Assembly (NCBI GenBank): GCA_958446835.1
Contig: CAUCXT010000009.1
Coordinates: 1-64,000, forward strand
DNA length: 64,000 bases
Source: an uncultured Eubacterium sp.
GTDB taxonomy: Bacteria; Bacillota; Clostridia; Lachnospirales; Lachnospiraceae
Reading direction: 5' to 3'
How positions within the stretch are numbered: position 1 is the first letter of the stretch; each line of letters opens with the position of its first letter. The position numbers and the translations under genes are program-made. Positions 52,018 to 60,714 of the stretch are shown piece after piece. The notes below the pieces were generated by a model. The model did no database searches, was not told the DNA's origin, and saw only the letters and a list, made by a program, of their open reading frames with translations.

Positions 52018-53721
52018 TTATGCATCAATTTTCGTTCCTGTGTCGATTACGGCTTCCATTTCATCGATGTGTTCGAGGAAGATGGAGGCAATGGTCGGGT
52101 CGAACTGAGTTCCCATGCTTTCGCGGATAATCTGCATGGATTTCTCCTTGGAGAAACCATCCTTGTAGTGACGCTTTGAGCGGAGTGCATCATATACATC
52201 AGCTACAGCCATTATTCTTGCGGACAGAGGTATCGAACAGCCGCTTATTCCGGTAGGATAGCCTTTGCCGTCATAGTGTTCATGGTGGTACAGAGCCATG
52301 TCATGAGCAATCTGGTAATAGGCATCGCTCTCTAACCCCTTCAAGGTGGTATCTAATATTCTGGCGCCCTCCTGTGGGTGGGTCTTCATTATGGCAAATT
52401 TCTCGTCTGTCAGTTTTCCCTTCTTTTGAAGAATACTGTCCGGAATGGCAATCTTTCCTATGTCATGAAGATGGGCAGCATCGGCAACCATCTGCGCATA
52501 GTCGGTAGTTATTATATTGCGGTAACGGTCATCGTCCTTCATCACATTGACAAGAACCTTTACAAGGTTTCCTGTGTTCTTTATATGCTGCCCTGTTATA
52601 CCGTCACGCGCCTCTATGATGGCGGCAAAGCTTCCGATAATATCTCGCTGTATGGAGACAACTTCCTTTGTCTTTCTGGAAACTTCCTCGCGGAGTCTTG
52701 CAGTATAATAATAGTGATCTGTATTTTCCGTTATTATAAGCATCTTGCCATAGTCGGCTTCATCATGTGTAATGTCACGCAGGGACAGCTCGTACACATA
52801 ATTTTCGTTTCACGAAATATCTTCAAGCTCAGGGGCAAGCTTCTGGCTTATAAACAATGGTTTGCCTTGAGCAGCGAGTGCTTCAAGATATTCAACGGGC
52901 TTGTCGCGATGTTCAAATGTCTTGATACATTTAAGGACCTTTGAGGCCTCCGCATTGGTGTAGACGGTATTACCGTAAATATCTATCACAATCAGACCGT
53001 TCTTCATGTTATCTATCGCCTCATCCTTGGCAAGCGTAAGAGTATCAAAAAGACCATATTTGCGCATGAGCTTTTCGAAGAAGAACACAGCCACAAGGTA
53101 TGCAATGGCGGTTGCGTCATATCCGGCGGTAAGATTGAGCAGATATGATGCAAGGCATAATATACTGAATAGAATCAACAGAAGCAGAATCAGAATCTGC
53201 TTTTCTATAATCGGCGATTCATGTCTTCTGTATTTTCTTATGCATACAACAATCATACCAAGAAAATAATAACCTAGAAAAACTGTGTACAGGTTATACA
53301 GTATTCCGTGGTGTATTAACATGTGGGGGAAAAGCCCATCCTGCGTAAAATCTATTGATGAATAGAATAGACCGTGGTGGCTGTTGGTAAATACAAGCAT
53401 TGTGATTGTAAGGCTTATTAAAAAATAGATGTTGCGCCGGGACTTTGGTATGCTTACACCGCAGTATTCCATGACAAAAAGGTACAGTGAAAATATAATG
53501 AAAGGTTTACCGACATACGTTACCTTGAGCGATTGCATGGCGAGTTCTCTGGTGCTGGCTTCCATTTCAAGAGTGTAGCCTACAATATTGATAAGTGTGG
53601 AATACATTACGATAAGTAGTAGCATCTGCATTCTTGAGCTGCGCTGTCGTGTAACATAGATAATCTCAAAAAACAATGCGATTATTACTATATATTGAAA
53701 TATTAAAAGCGCCAGATACAT
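52018..53721 (-). pseudogene. 7TM sensor-HD-GYP phosphodiesterase gene interrupted by in-frame TGA
   Basis: From 53721 the frame encodes seven predicted membrane helices (a histidine-kinase 7TM-type sensor), then a PAS-like part (NMKNGLIVIDIYGNTVYTNAEASKV), and stops at TGA 52812-52810 after ELEDIS, codon 304. The same frame continues without other stops: NENYVYELSLRDITHDEADYGK, a coiled coil (LREEVSRKTKEVVSIQRD) and an HD-GYP domain (HLHDIGKIAIPD, HHEHYDGKGYP) to 52018. Without the TGA it would be one 567-residue c-di-GMP phosphodiesterase. A CGA-to-TGA change would explain it. The C-terminal part could restart at GTG 52797, but no good site is seen. Confidence 0.85.
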
Positions 53722-53810
53722 GTATTCAGCCTCTCAGATAAAAAATATATTATGAATACTTTATATTAGCACAATTATTTTCGGAGGTCAAAATTTATTT
53801 GGATATAAAA

Positions 53811-53851
53811 TTAAAAAAGTACTTGCAAAATACCCGTACAGGGTATAGCAT
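53811..53851 (+). promoter_or_regulatory. csoR-copA-copZ promoter with CsoR operator in the spacer
   Basis: A-tract plus TTGCAA (53823-53828), then ATACCCGTACAGGGTAT (53830-53846) filling the spacer, then TAGCAT (53846-53851) as a possible -10. The first 17 bases (53811-53827) are identical to the upstream part of the rpsJ promoter. Confidence 0.65.
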
Positions 53852-53877
53852 AATGCCAAGATACCTGATGGGGGTAT
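53830..53877. promoter_or_regulatory. two CsoR-type operators
   Basis: Site 1 is ATACCCGTACAGGGTAT (53830-53846). Site 2 is ATACCTGATGGGGGTAT (53861-53877). Both have the TACC...GGTA inverted repeat with a G/C tract typical of CsoR/RcnR binding sites. Confidence 0.7.
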
Positions 53878-53973
53878 GCTGATTGCGAGGTATATCATTT
53901 CATTGATGGTGTAGAGATACGATTCTATGCGAGATTCTTTAGGTATCAATCAGAAGATTGTCAGGAGGGTACG

Positions 53974-54318
53974 ATGGAGAATAATAAGGATAATTGTCCG
54001 GCATGTGGCGGAAAGACAGAGAATAAATGCTGCTGCTGTGAGAAACATAAGGAGCGTTCACCGAAGGAATATAAGGATTTGCTAAACCGACTGAAGCGTA
54101 TAGAGGGACAGGTCAGAGGTGTTGAACACATGATAGAGGAGGACGCGTACTGCACGGATGTGCTGGTGCAGGTTGCGGCTATCAATGCCGCACTCAACAG
54201 CTTTAATAAGGTCCTTTTGGGAAATCACATAAGAACCTGTGTTGCTGAGAATATACGTGAAGGGAATGATGAGGTGGTTGATGAGCTTGTGGGGGTTATC
54301 CAGAGGCTTATGAAATAG
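53974..54318 (+). CDS. csoR: copper-sensing repressor CsoR family
   Basis: A 114-residue all-helical metal-sensing repressor. The copper ligands C60, H85 and C89 (AYCTDVL, GNHIRTC) have exactly the C-x24-H-x3-C spacing of CsoR. The N-terminus adds an unusual cysteine-rich extension (CPACGG, KCCCCEKH) of six cysteines, which could bind extra metal. An AGGAG-type site precedes the start. copA follows 18 bases later, so it is a self-regulated copper operon with operators at 53830 and 53861. Confidence 0.93.
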   Translation: MENNKDNCPACGGKTENKCCCCEKHKERSPKEYKDLLNRLKRIEGQVRGVEHMIEEDAYCTDVLVQVAAINAALNSFNKVLLGNHIRTCVAENIREGNDEVVDELVGVIQRLMK

Positions 54319-54336
54319 TGGAAGGAGAGATGAAGA

Positions 54337-56637
54337 TTGGAACAATATAAGGTTACTGGGATGAGCTGTGCCGCATGTCAGGCGCGGGTTGAGAAGGCTG
54401 TGAGCAAGGTTCCGGGAGTGACATCGTGCTCTGTGAGCCTGCTTACCAACTCGATGGGAGTCGAGGGCACGGCTTCGAGCGCGGAGATTATAAAGGCTGT
54501 GAAGGCGGCAGGATATGGCGCTTCGATTAAAAAGGATAAGGGCAGTGCGGCGCAGAGCGGTGCGGATTCCGCGGATGAGGATTTACTTAAGGATAAGGAG
54601 ACACCGGTTATGGTCAAAAGGCTGGTGGCTTCAGTTGTTCTTCTGCTTCCACTCATGTATATTTCGATGGGTCACATGATGTGGAATTGGAAGCTTCCTT
54701 CTTTCATGGACGGGAATCACATTGCAATGGGGCTTACGCAGCTTCTTTTAACAACTATGATTATGGTTATAAACCAGAGATTTTTCATAAGCGGTTTCAA
54801 GAGTGCTGCGCATGGGGCACCTAATATGGACACTCTTGTTGCCTTGGGCTCAGCAGCTTCGTACGTGTACAGTGTGTATGCGCTGTATGCGATGACGTCG
54901 GCACAGTTTAGGGGCGACGCGGAGGCAGTCATGGCTTACATGCATGAGTTTTACTTTGAGTCCGCTGCGATGATACTTACACTTATCACCGTGGGTAAGC
55001 TGTTGGAGGCAATATCCAAGGGCAGAACTACGGATGCGCTTAAGGGTCTTATGAAGCTTGCACCTAAGACTGCGGTTGTTAAAAGAGACGGAGAAGAGGT
55101 AACAATTCCGATAGAGCAGGTTCACAAGGGAGATTACTTCGTGGTTCATCCGGGCGAGAGCATTCCGGTGGACGGTATTATAATAGAAGGAACCACTGCA
55201 GTGAATGAGGCGGCGCTTACCGGCGAGAGTCTTCCGGTTGATAAGGCTGAGGGAGATAAGGTGTCTGCGGCTACGGTAAACCAGCTTGGATATATTGTCT
55301 GCGAGGCTACAAGAGTTGGAGAGGATACCACTTTATCCCAGATAATCAAGATGGTGAGCGATGCGGCTGCGACCAAGGCGCCGATTGCGAAGGTTGCGGA
55401 CAAGGTTTCTGGCGTGTTCGTGCCGGTAGTAATAGTAATCGCCGTCGTGACTTTTATAGTATGGATGGTGACAGGGCATGCTTTTGGTTATGCGCTTGCA
55501 AGAGCTATCTCTGTGCTTGTCATAAGCTGCCCTTGTGCGCTTGGACTTGCGACACCGGTGGCAATCATGGTTGGAAACGGAGTGGGTGCTAAGCATGGAA
55601 TCATGTTCAAGACGGCTGTATCGCTTGAGGAGACAGGCAAGGCGAAGGTTGTAGTTCTTGACAAGACAGGAACCATAACGAGCGGTGCACCTGTGATAAC
55701 GGATGTCTATCCTGCAGCAGGAGTGGACCGCGATGAGCTTCTTATGAAAGCGTATGCTATTGAGAGTAAGAGCGAACATCCACTTGCCAAGGCTGTGATA
55801 GCGGGGGTGGAAAATGAGGAGAATTTGCTTGCCAGGGCTAAGCAGCTTGGTGCTGTGGAAGATTTCAGTGCAGTTCCCGGAAATGGTCTTGCAGGAAACT
55901 TAGGAGGCACCAGAATATACGGAGGAAATGCAGGATTTATAGAGAATGTGTTAGAAGAAGCCGGGGAGTCGGCAGTTAATGCCCTGAATGAGGCAGTTAA
56001 GGTGGCAGATGGCTTCTCGGAGAATGGAAAGACAGCGCTGTTTTTTGCTGAGAAGGACAGACTGCTTGGAATAATAGCAGTTGCGGATGTTATAAAATCA
56101 GACAGCCCCGAGGCTATAAGGCAGCTCAAAAATATGGGTATTCATGTCGTAATGCTTACAGGTGACAATGAAAAGACAGCCAAGGCTATAGGCGCGCAGG
56201 CGGGAGTTGACGAAGTCATTGCAGGTGTACTGCCGGATGGAAAGGCAGAAGCCGTGGGCAGATTTAAGTCGCGCGGTAAGGTGATAATGGTCGGTGATGG
56301 TATAAATGATGCGCCTGCCCTTACATCCGCCGATATAGGACTTGCCATAGGTGCAGGAACGGATATAGCTATCGATGCTGCCGATGTGGTGCTTATGAAG
56401 AGCAGGCTGAGCGATGTAGTGACCGCAATCCGGTTAAGCCGTGCGACACTTCGCAACATCCATGAGAATCTGTTCTGGGCGTTCATATACAATATTATAG
56501 GCATACCGCTTGCGGCAGGCGTGTGGATTCAGCTTTTTGGCTGGACCCTCAACCCGATGTTCGGAGCAGCGGCAATGAGCCTGTCGAGCTTCTGCGTGGT
56601 GACGAACGCGTTGCGCCTGAACCTTTTTAAGGATTAG
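54337..56637 (+). CDS. copA: copper-exporting P1B-type ATPase
   Basis: CopA pumps Cu+ out of the cytoplasm. The 766-residue protein has one N-terminal HMA domain (MSCAACQARVEKA, C11-C14), eight membrane helices, the CPC motif at residues 398-400 (SCPCALGLATP), the phosphorylated Asp 442 in DKTGTI, and GDGINDAPAL. The start is TTG 54337 with AAGGAG nine bases upstream; a nearby ATG is out of frame. It is coupled to csoR and followed by a copper chaperone gene. Confidence 0.95.
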   Translation: MEQYKVTGMSCAACQARVEKAVSKVPGVTSCSVSLLTNSMGVEGTASSAEIIKAVKAAGYGASIKKDKGSAAQSGADSADEDLLKDKETPVMVKRLVASVVLLLPLMYISMGHMMWNWKLPSFMDGNHIAMGLTQLLLTTMIMVINQRFFISGFKSAAHGAPNMDTLVALGSAASYVYSVYALYAMTSAQFRGDAEAVMAYMHEFYFESAAMILTLITVGKLLEAISKGRTTDALKGLMKLAPKTAVVKRDGEEVTIPIEQVHKGDYFVVHPGESIPVDGIIIEGTTAVNEAALTGESLPVDKAEGDKVSAATVNQLGYIVCEATRVGEDTTLSQIIKMVSDAAATKAPIAKVADKVSGVFVPVVIVIAVVTFIVWMVTGHAFGYALARAISVLVISCPCALGLATPVAIMVGNGVGAKHGIMFKTAVSLEETGKAKVVVLDKTGTITSGAPVITDVYPAAGVDRDELLMKAYAIESKSEHPLAKAVIAGVENEENLLARAKQLGAVEDFSAVPGNGLAGNLGGTRIYGGNAGFIENVLEEAGESAVNALNEAVKVADGFSENGKTALFFAEKDRLLGIIAVADVIKSDSPEAIRQLKNMGIHVVMLTGDNEKTAKAIGAQAGVDEVIAGVLPDGKAEAVGRFKSRGKVIMVGDGINDAPALTSADIGLAIGAGTDIAIDAADVVLMKSRLSDVVTAIRLSRATLRNIHENLFWAFIYNIIGIPLAAGVWIQLFGWTLNPMFGAAAMSLSSFCVVTNALRLNLFKD

Positions 56638-56770
56638 TCTGTGCAATAATGGCGTTATAGACAATGGTATTATATAAGAATAAGAAGTTATAAGAAGTAT
56701 GCAGCTATCCAATAGCGTTAAAAATAAATGCATATTAAAAAGAAAAATAAAAAGAAAGAGGTACAAGAAT

Positions 56771-57019
56771 ATGGAAAAGATTACAGTTGGTGTTGATGGA
56801 ATGATGTGTGGCCACTGCGAGGCACATGTGAATGATGCGGTAAGAAACGCACTCAAGGTTAAAAAGGTGTCATCCTCACATTCTAAAAAGGAGACAGTTA
56901 TAATTGCTGAGGAGGGACTTACGGACGAGCAGATTAAGTCTACCATCGATGCAACAGGTTATACAGTAACCGGTATAAGCAGAGAGCCTTATGTCAAGAA
57001 GGGTCTGTTCGGGTTCTAG
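56771..57019 (+). CDS. copZ: heavy-metal-associated (CopZ-like) copper chaperone
   Basis: An 82-residue protein with an HMA domain and metal site MMCGHCEAHV (CxxC). It is probably the cytoplasmic Cu+ chaperone delivering metal to CopA. The short C-terminal tail (PYVKKGLFGF) is common in Clostridia relatives. The ATG at 56771 follows AGAGG; the longer frame from 56699 is AT-rich, non-coding in look. The 133-base gap after copA is AT-rich with no clear promoter. Confidence 0.88.
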   Translation: MEKITVGVDGMMCGHCEAHVNDAVRNALKVKKVSSSHSKKETVIIAEEGLTDEQIKSTIDATGYTVTGISREPYVKKGLFGF

Positions 57020-57035
57020 GAGGATAAGCAGAGAC

Positions 57036-57075
57036 AAAAAGGGCTGTCACCTGATTTTCGCGGTGACAGCCTTTT
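57036..57075 (+). terminator. terminator of the cop operon
   Basis: AAAGGGCTGTCACC / GGTGACAGCCTTTT stem with a 10-base loop; also suits the convergent methyltransferase gene. Confidence 0.85.
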
Positions 57076-57096
57076 ATCAATAACAATATCCGTACA

Positions 57097-57978
57097 TTAT
57101 CTGCTCCATCTTCCGCTTGCTCCGCAAGGAAGCACAAGTCCGTTTCCGGATACCGGAAGACCAAGCTCTCCTGATTCAACGCTTCCGCCATGCTTTGGAA
57201 TGATGGCGGTTGATATCATGTAGGTGAGCACGGATGGTGCGAGACCTGTTGTGTAGGAGTTGATGAGGAAGAACAGTGGGTCATCGCTTAAAAGCTGCTC
57301 TGTCTGCTGTATAAATGGGTATATCGAATCCTCAATCTTCCATATCTCACCCTTAGGACCTCTTCCGTAGGAAGGTGGATCCATTATTATTCCATCGTAT
57401 TTATTCCCACGTCTTATCTCGCGCTCAACGAATTTGCCACAGTCATCAACAAGCCAGCGGATAGGTGCATCACCCAGTCCGGAGGATACGGCATTTTCCT
57501 TTGCCCAGCTTACCATGCCCTTGGCTGCATCGACATGGGTTACCTTCGCACCTGCTGAGGCAGCAGCGAGAGTAGCACCGCCGGTGTAAGCAAAGAGGTT
57601 GAGAACCTTGATTTCACGGCCCGATGAAACGGCGTCCTTTATTTTATTTCCGAACCAGTCCCAGTTAGAAGCCTGCTCAGGGAAAAGCCCTGTGTGCTTG
57701 AATGAAAATGGCTTGAGATTGAATGTGAGCTTGCCTCCGACACCTTCATAATCAATTGACCACTGTTCAGGTAAATCAAAAAATTCCCACTCACCACCAC
57801 CTTTGCTGCTTCTGTGATAGTGACCGTTCATATTCTTCCAGCCGCGCGCTTTCTTAGGAGTGTTCCATATTACCTGTGGGTCCGGGCGGACAAGGGTGTA
57901 ATCTCCCCAGCGTTCAAGCTTTTCTCCCGATGAGGTATCCATGACCTCATAATCTTTCCATCTATCTGCAATCCACAT
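57097..57978 (-). CDS. class I SAM-dependent methyltransferase (RlmI/RlmK-like)
   Basis: A 293-residue methyltransferase. The SAM site is VLNLFAYTGGATLAAASAGAKVTHVDAAKGM, followed by ENAVSSGL and the catalytic-type motif IIMDPPSYGRGPKGEIWKIED. These match the RlmI/YccW-type rRNA cytosine or guanine methyltransferases, but the N-terminal PUA domain of RlmI is absent and replaced by about 110 residues of another type (WKDYEVMDTSSGEKLERWG). The substrate is probably RNA, not proven. Confidence 0.85.
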   Translation of the reverse strand: MWIADRWKDYEVMDTSSGEKLERWGDYTLVRPDPQVIWNTPKKARGWKNMNGHYHRSSKGGGEWEFFDLPEQWSIDYEGVGGKLTFNLKPFSFKHTGLFPEQASNWDWFGNKIKDAVSSGREIKVLNLFAYTGGATLAAASAGAKVTHVDAAKGMVSWAKENAVSSGLGDAPIRWLVDDCGKFVEREIRRGNKYDGIIMDPPSYGRGPKGEIWKIEDSIYPFIQQTEQLLSDDPLFFLINSYTTGLAPSVLTYMISTAIIPKHGGSVESGELGLPVSGNGLVLPCGASGRWSR

Positions 57979-58220
57979 ATTTTAATCCTTTCCGTAAAGT
58001 GTGTTATTATTTACATATTATATACTATGATTGAATTAGTGGCAAGCCATCATTAGGCAATATGGAAAGGGATTATTATATAAATAGGAAGAAACTAATA
58101 AAATTATGCGGAATATAGTTGCATTTTTGTTCTCAATATGCTATGATACACATGGCACCGTTGTAAGAAATACAATTGATATAACCAAGCCGCAAAAATT
58201 TTAAAAAAAAATTTAAAAAA
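57979..58220. other. AT-rich spacer before the S10 operon promoter
   Basis: No gene seen. It contains the promoter of the minus-strand methyltransferase gene and, at its right edge, the A-tract of the rpsJ promoter. Confidence 0.5.
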
Positions 58221-58224
58221 GTAC

Positions 58225-58253
58225 TTGCATTTTCCTAAGATATATAGTAATAT
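58225..58253 (+). promoter_or_regulatory. sigma-A promoter of the S10 ribosomal protein operon
   Basis: TTGCAT (58225-58230), 17-base spacer, TAATAT (58248-58253), preceded by A-tracts that could act as an UP element. The expected start near 58260 leaves a leader of about 275 bases. Confidence 0.8.
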
Positions 58254-58259
58254 ATCACT

Positions 58260-58534
58260 TGCTGTGACATTGATAGCGTAGAAGCGTGAGGTTGCTGCAT
58301 TGATTGCAGGTGTTCCGTGGAGCGAATGTCAAGTTAGGAAACTGGCGACAAGTCACTGTACAAGTTAAGAATCTGTCGAAACGAAAGCTTCGAAGGCAGA
58401 GAGAAACGCGAAGAAACTTACTGCACGAAAAGTATGCACATTTGTGTGTAAATGAGCAGAGGATACGCGCGGGCATGTGTACAGTCACCACTTGTCGTAC
58501 TGATTTATAGTGCGAAAAGGAGGCGGCTTTTTTT
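58260..58534 (+). promoter_or_regulatory. structured leader of the S10 operon
   Basis: About 275 untranslated bases. A long-range stem joins CGACAAGT (58346-58353) to ACTTGTCG (58490-58497) and CTGTAC (58356-58361) to GTACAG (58479-58484), enclosing smaller hairpins. The distal stem ends just upstream of the AAAGGAGG ribosome binding site (58516). In E. coli and other bacteria the S10 leader binds L4 for feedback control; that this leader does so is inference. The only frame in it (58304-58510) is not convincing. Confidence 0.6.
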
Positions 58535-58846
58535 ATGGCAAGTCAAGTAATGAGAATCACATTGAAGGCTTATGATCATCAGTTAGTAGATCAGTCAGCC
58601 AAGAAGATTATCGAGAGTGCTAAGAAGACAGGGGCTCAGGTGAGCGGACCGGTACCTCTTCCTACTAAGAAGGAAGTTGTTACAATTCTTAGAGCTGTTC
58701 ACAAGTACAAGGATTCCAGAGAGCAGTTCGAGCAGAGAACTCATAAGAGACTCATCGATATCGTTACTCCATCACAGAAGACTGTTGAAGCATTATCTCG
58801 TTTAGAGATGCCAGCAGGTGTGCAGATTGACATCAAGATGAAATAA
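58535..58846 (+). CDS. rpsJ: 30S ribosomal protein S10
   Basis: A 103-residue S10 (NusE), a small-subunit protein that also takes part in transcription antitermination. The sequence RITLKAYDHQLVDQSAKKI and GPVPLPTKKEVVTILRAVHKYKDSREQFEQRTHKRLIDI is unmistakable. First gene of the S10 operon, with a strong AAAGGAGG site. Confidence 0.99.
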   Translation: MASQVMRITLKAYDHQLVDQSAKKIIESAKKTGAQVSGPVPLPTKKEVVTILRAVHKYKDSREQFEQRTHKRLIDIVTPSQKTVEALSRLEMPAGVQIDIKMK

Positions 58847-58946
58847 TTGAATGTCATCAAGAATTAATTAAGAAGTCCTGAAGGGTTTAATATAGAAGCA
58901 ACACATTTTACCGAATTTGTTCCACTTATATTGACTGTTCTAGGAT

Positions 58947-58966
58947 GACCCCGGAATATTGGGGTC
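58947..58966 (+). other. hairpin in the rpsJ-rplC gap
   Basis: GACCCC-ggaatatt-GGGGTC, in an unusually long (148-base) gap for this operon. There is no T run. It may be an RNA processing or attenuation element. Confidence 0.45.
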
Positions 58967-58994
58967 CGCTGTAGATTAAACAGGAGGTAAAACA

Positions 58995-59678
58995 ATGAAG
59001 AAAGCTATTTTAGCAACAAAGGTTGGAATGACACAGATTTTCAACGAAGACGGAGTTCTCACTCCGGTAACTGTTCTTCAGGCTGGTCCTTGTGTAGTAA
59101 CACAGGTTAAGACAGTTGAGAACGACGGTTACGCAGCAGTACAGGTTGGTTTTGTTGATGCTAAGGAAAAGGTTGTAGCAAAAGACAAGAGCGGCAAGAA
59201 AGAAATCAGAAACAGACATGGTGTTAACAAGGCTTTAAAGGGTCACTTTGAGAAGGCCGGCGTTACAAGCAAGAAGTATGTTAAGGAGTTCCGTTTTGAG
59301 AACGCTGCTGATTATTCTGTAAAGGATGAGATCAAGGCAGACATCTTCGCAGCTGGTGACAAGGTTGACGCAACAGCAATTTCCAAGGGAAAGGGCTTCC
59401 AGGGCGCAATCAAGAGATTAGGCCAGTCCAGAGGACCTATGGCACACGGCTCTAAGTTCCACAGACATCAGGGTTCTAACGGCTCCGCAACTACTCCGGG
59501 TAGAGTATTCAAGGGCAAGGGAATGCCAGGTCATATGGGAAATAAGAAGATCACGATTCAGAACCTTGAGGTTGTTAAGGTTGATGTTGAGAACAACTTA
59601 ATCTTAGTTAAGGGTGCTGTACCGGGACCAAAGAAGTCTCTTGTAACTATCAAAGAGACAGTAAAATTTGAGAAGTAG
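58995..59678 (+). CDS. rplC: 50S ribosomal protein L3
   Basis: A 227-residue L3, an early assembly protein near the peptidyl transferase centre. KAILATKVGMTQIFNEDGVLTPVTVL, the KGKGFQGAIKR motif and FHRHQGSNG/PGRVFKGKGMPGHMG are conserved. A GGAGGT site precedes the ATG. Confidence 0.99.
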   Translation: MKKAILATKVGMTQIFNEDGVLTPVTVLQAGPCVVTQVKTVENDGYAAVQVGFVDAKEKVVAKDKSGKKEIRNRHGVNKALKGHFEKAGVTSKKYVKEFRFENAADYSVKDEIKADIFAAGDKVDATAISKGKGFQGAIKRLGQSRGPMAHGSKFHRHQGSNGSATTPGRVFKGKGMPGHMGNKKITIQNLEVVKVDVENNLILVKGAVPGPKKSLVTIKETVKFEK

Positions 59679-59705
59679 TGCTGTTAAGGAAGGAGGAACA
59701 CACAG

Positions 59706-60326
59706 ATGGCAAACGTATCTGTTTATAATATTGAAGGCAAAGAAGTTGGCACAATAGAGCTTAACGATGCTGTATTCGGTGTAGAAGTTAATGAGCACTT
59801 AGTACACATGGCAGTTGTGAGCCAGCTTGCAAATAACCGTCAGGGAACACAGAGTGCTAAGACTCGTGCAGAGGTTCGTGGCGGCGGAAGAAAGCCATGG
59901 AAGCAGAAGGGAACAGGTCATGCAAGACAGGGTTCCATCAGAGCTCCACAGTGGAAGGGCGGCGGCGTTGTATTCGCTCCGAAGCCAAGAGATTACTCTT
60001 TCAAGATGAACAAGAAAGAGAAGAGAGCAGCTTTATTATCAGCTCTTACATCAAGAGTAGAGGATAAGAAGTTCATCGTAGTTGAGGGTCTTACTTTCAA
60101 CGATATCAAGACAAAGAATATGGTAAATGTTCTTAACAACTTAAAGGTTGCTAAGGCATTAGTAGTAACAGCAAATGACGACAAGAATGTAATTCTTTCC
60201 GCAAGAAACATTCAGGACGTTAAGACAGCAACAGCTGATACAATCAACGTATATGACATCCTTAAGTATGATACAATGGTTGTTTCTAAGGAAGCTGTTG
60301 GAACAATCCAGGAGGTGTATGCATAA
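59706..60326 (+). CDS. rplD: 50S ribosomal protein L4
   Basis: A 206-residue L4. The extended-loop segment RGGGRKPWKQKGTGHARQGSIRAPQWKGGG lines the exit tunnel. In other bacteria L4 represses its own operon through the S10 leader. Its stop overlaps the rplW start by one base. Confidence 0.99.
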   Translation: MANVSVYNIEGKEVGTIELNDAVFGVEVNEHLVHMAVVSQLANNRQGTQSAKTRAEVRGGGRKPWKQKGTGHARQGSIRAPQWKGGGVVFAPKPRDYSFKMNKKEKRAALLSALTSRVEDKKFIVVEGLTFNDIKTKNMVNVLNNLKVAKALVVTANDDKNVILSARNIQDVKTATADTINVYDILKYDTMVVSKEAVGTIQEVYA

Positions 60327-60625
60327 TGGCAAGCTTAATGTATTATGACGTAATTTTAAAGCCGGTTGTTACTGAGAAGAGCATGGCTGACATGGCTGCA
60401 AAGAAGTATACATTCCTTGTTCATCCTGATGCTAACAAGACTCAGATCAAGGAAGCTGTTGAGAAGATGTTCGCAGGTACTAAGGTTGCAGGCGTTAACA
60501 CAATGAACCTCGATGGCAAGACTCGCAGAAGAGGAATGACATACGGCAAGACAGCAAAGAAGAAGAAGGCAATTGTTCAGCTTACAGCTGACAGCGCTGA
60601 TATCGAGATTTTCGCTGGCCTTTAA
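60326..60625 (+). CDS. rplW: 50S ribosomal protein L23
   Basis: A 99-residue L23, at the tunnel exit where trigger factor and SRP bind. YDVILKPVVTEKSMADMAAKKYTFLVHPDANKTQIK is the family pattern. Translationally coupled to rplD. Confidence 0.99.
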   Translation: MASLMYYDVILKPVVTEKSMADMAAKKYTFLVHPDANKTQIKEAVEKMFAGTKVAGVNTMNLDGKTRRRGMTYGKTAKKKKAIVQLTADSADIEIFAGL

Positions 60626-60714
60626 TAAATGGAACCACAGGGTTCTGATTCAACAAATATAGGCTCCGACCGGGCCTGATAACATGTGACAGATAGTCGA
60701 AAGGAGAGAATATA

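Noticed and set aside
52797..52826. In-frame TGA as selenocysteine
   Set aside because: The site is a linker (ELEDIS-stop-NENYVY), not a redox motif, and no SECIS-like hairpin was seen directly after it. A nonsense mutation is simpler.
56699..56770. N-terminal extension of the copper chaperone
   Set aside because: The extension is Lys/Arg-rich translation of an AT-rich spacer; the HMA domain begins properly at 56771 after a ribosome binding site.
58304..58510. 68-codon frame in the S10 leader as a leader peptide
   Set aside because: TTG start without a ribosome binding site, arginine-rich composition with no family look, and overlap with the long-range leader stem.
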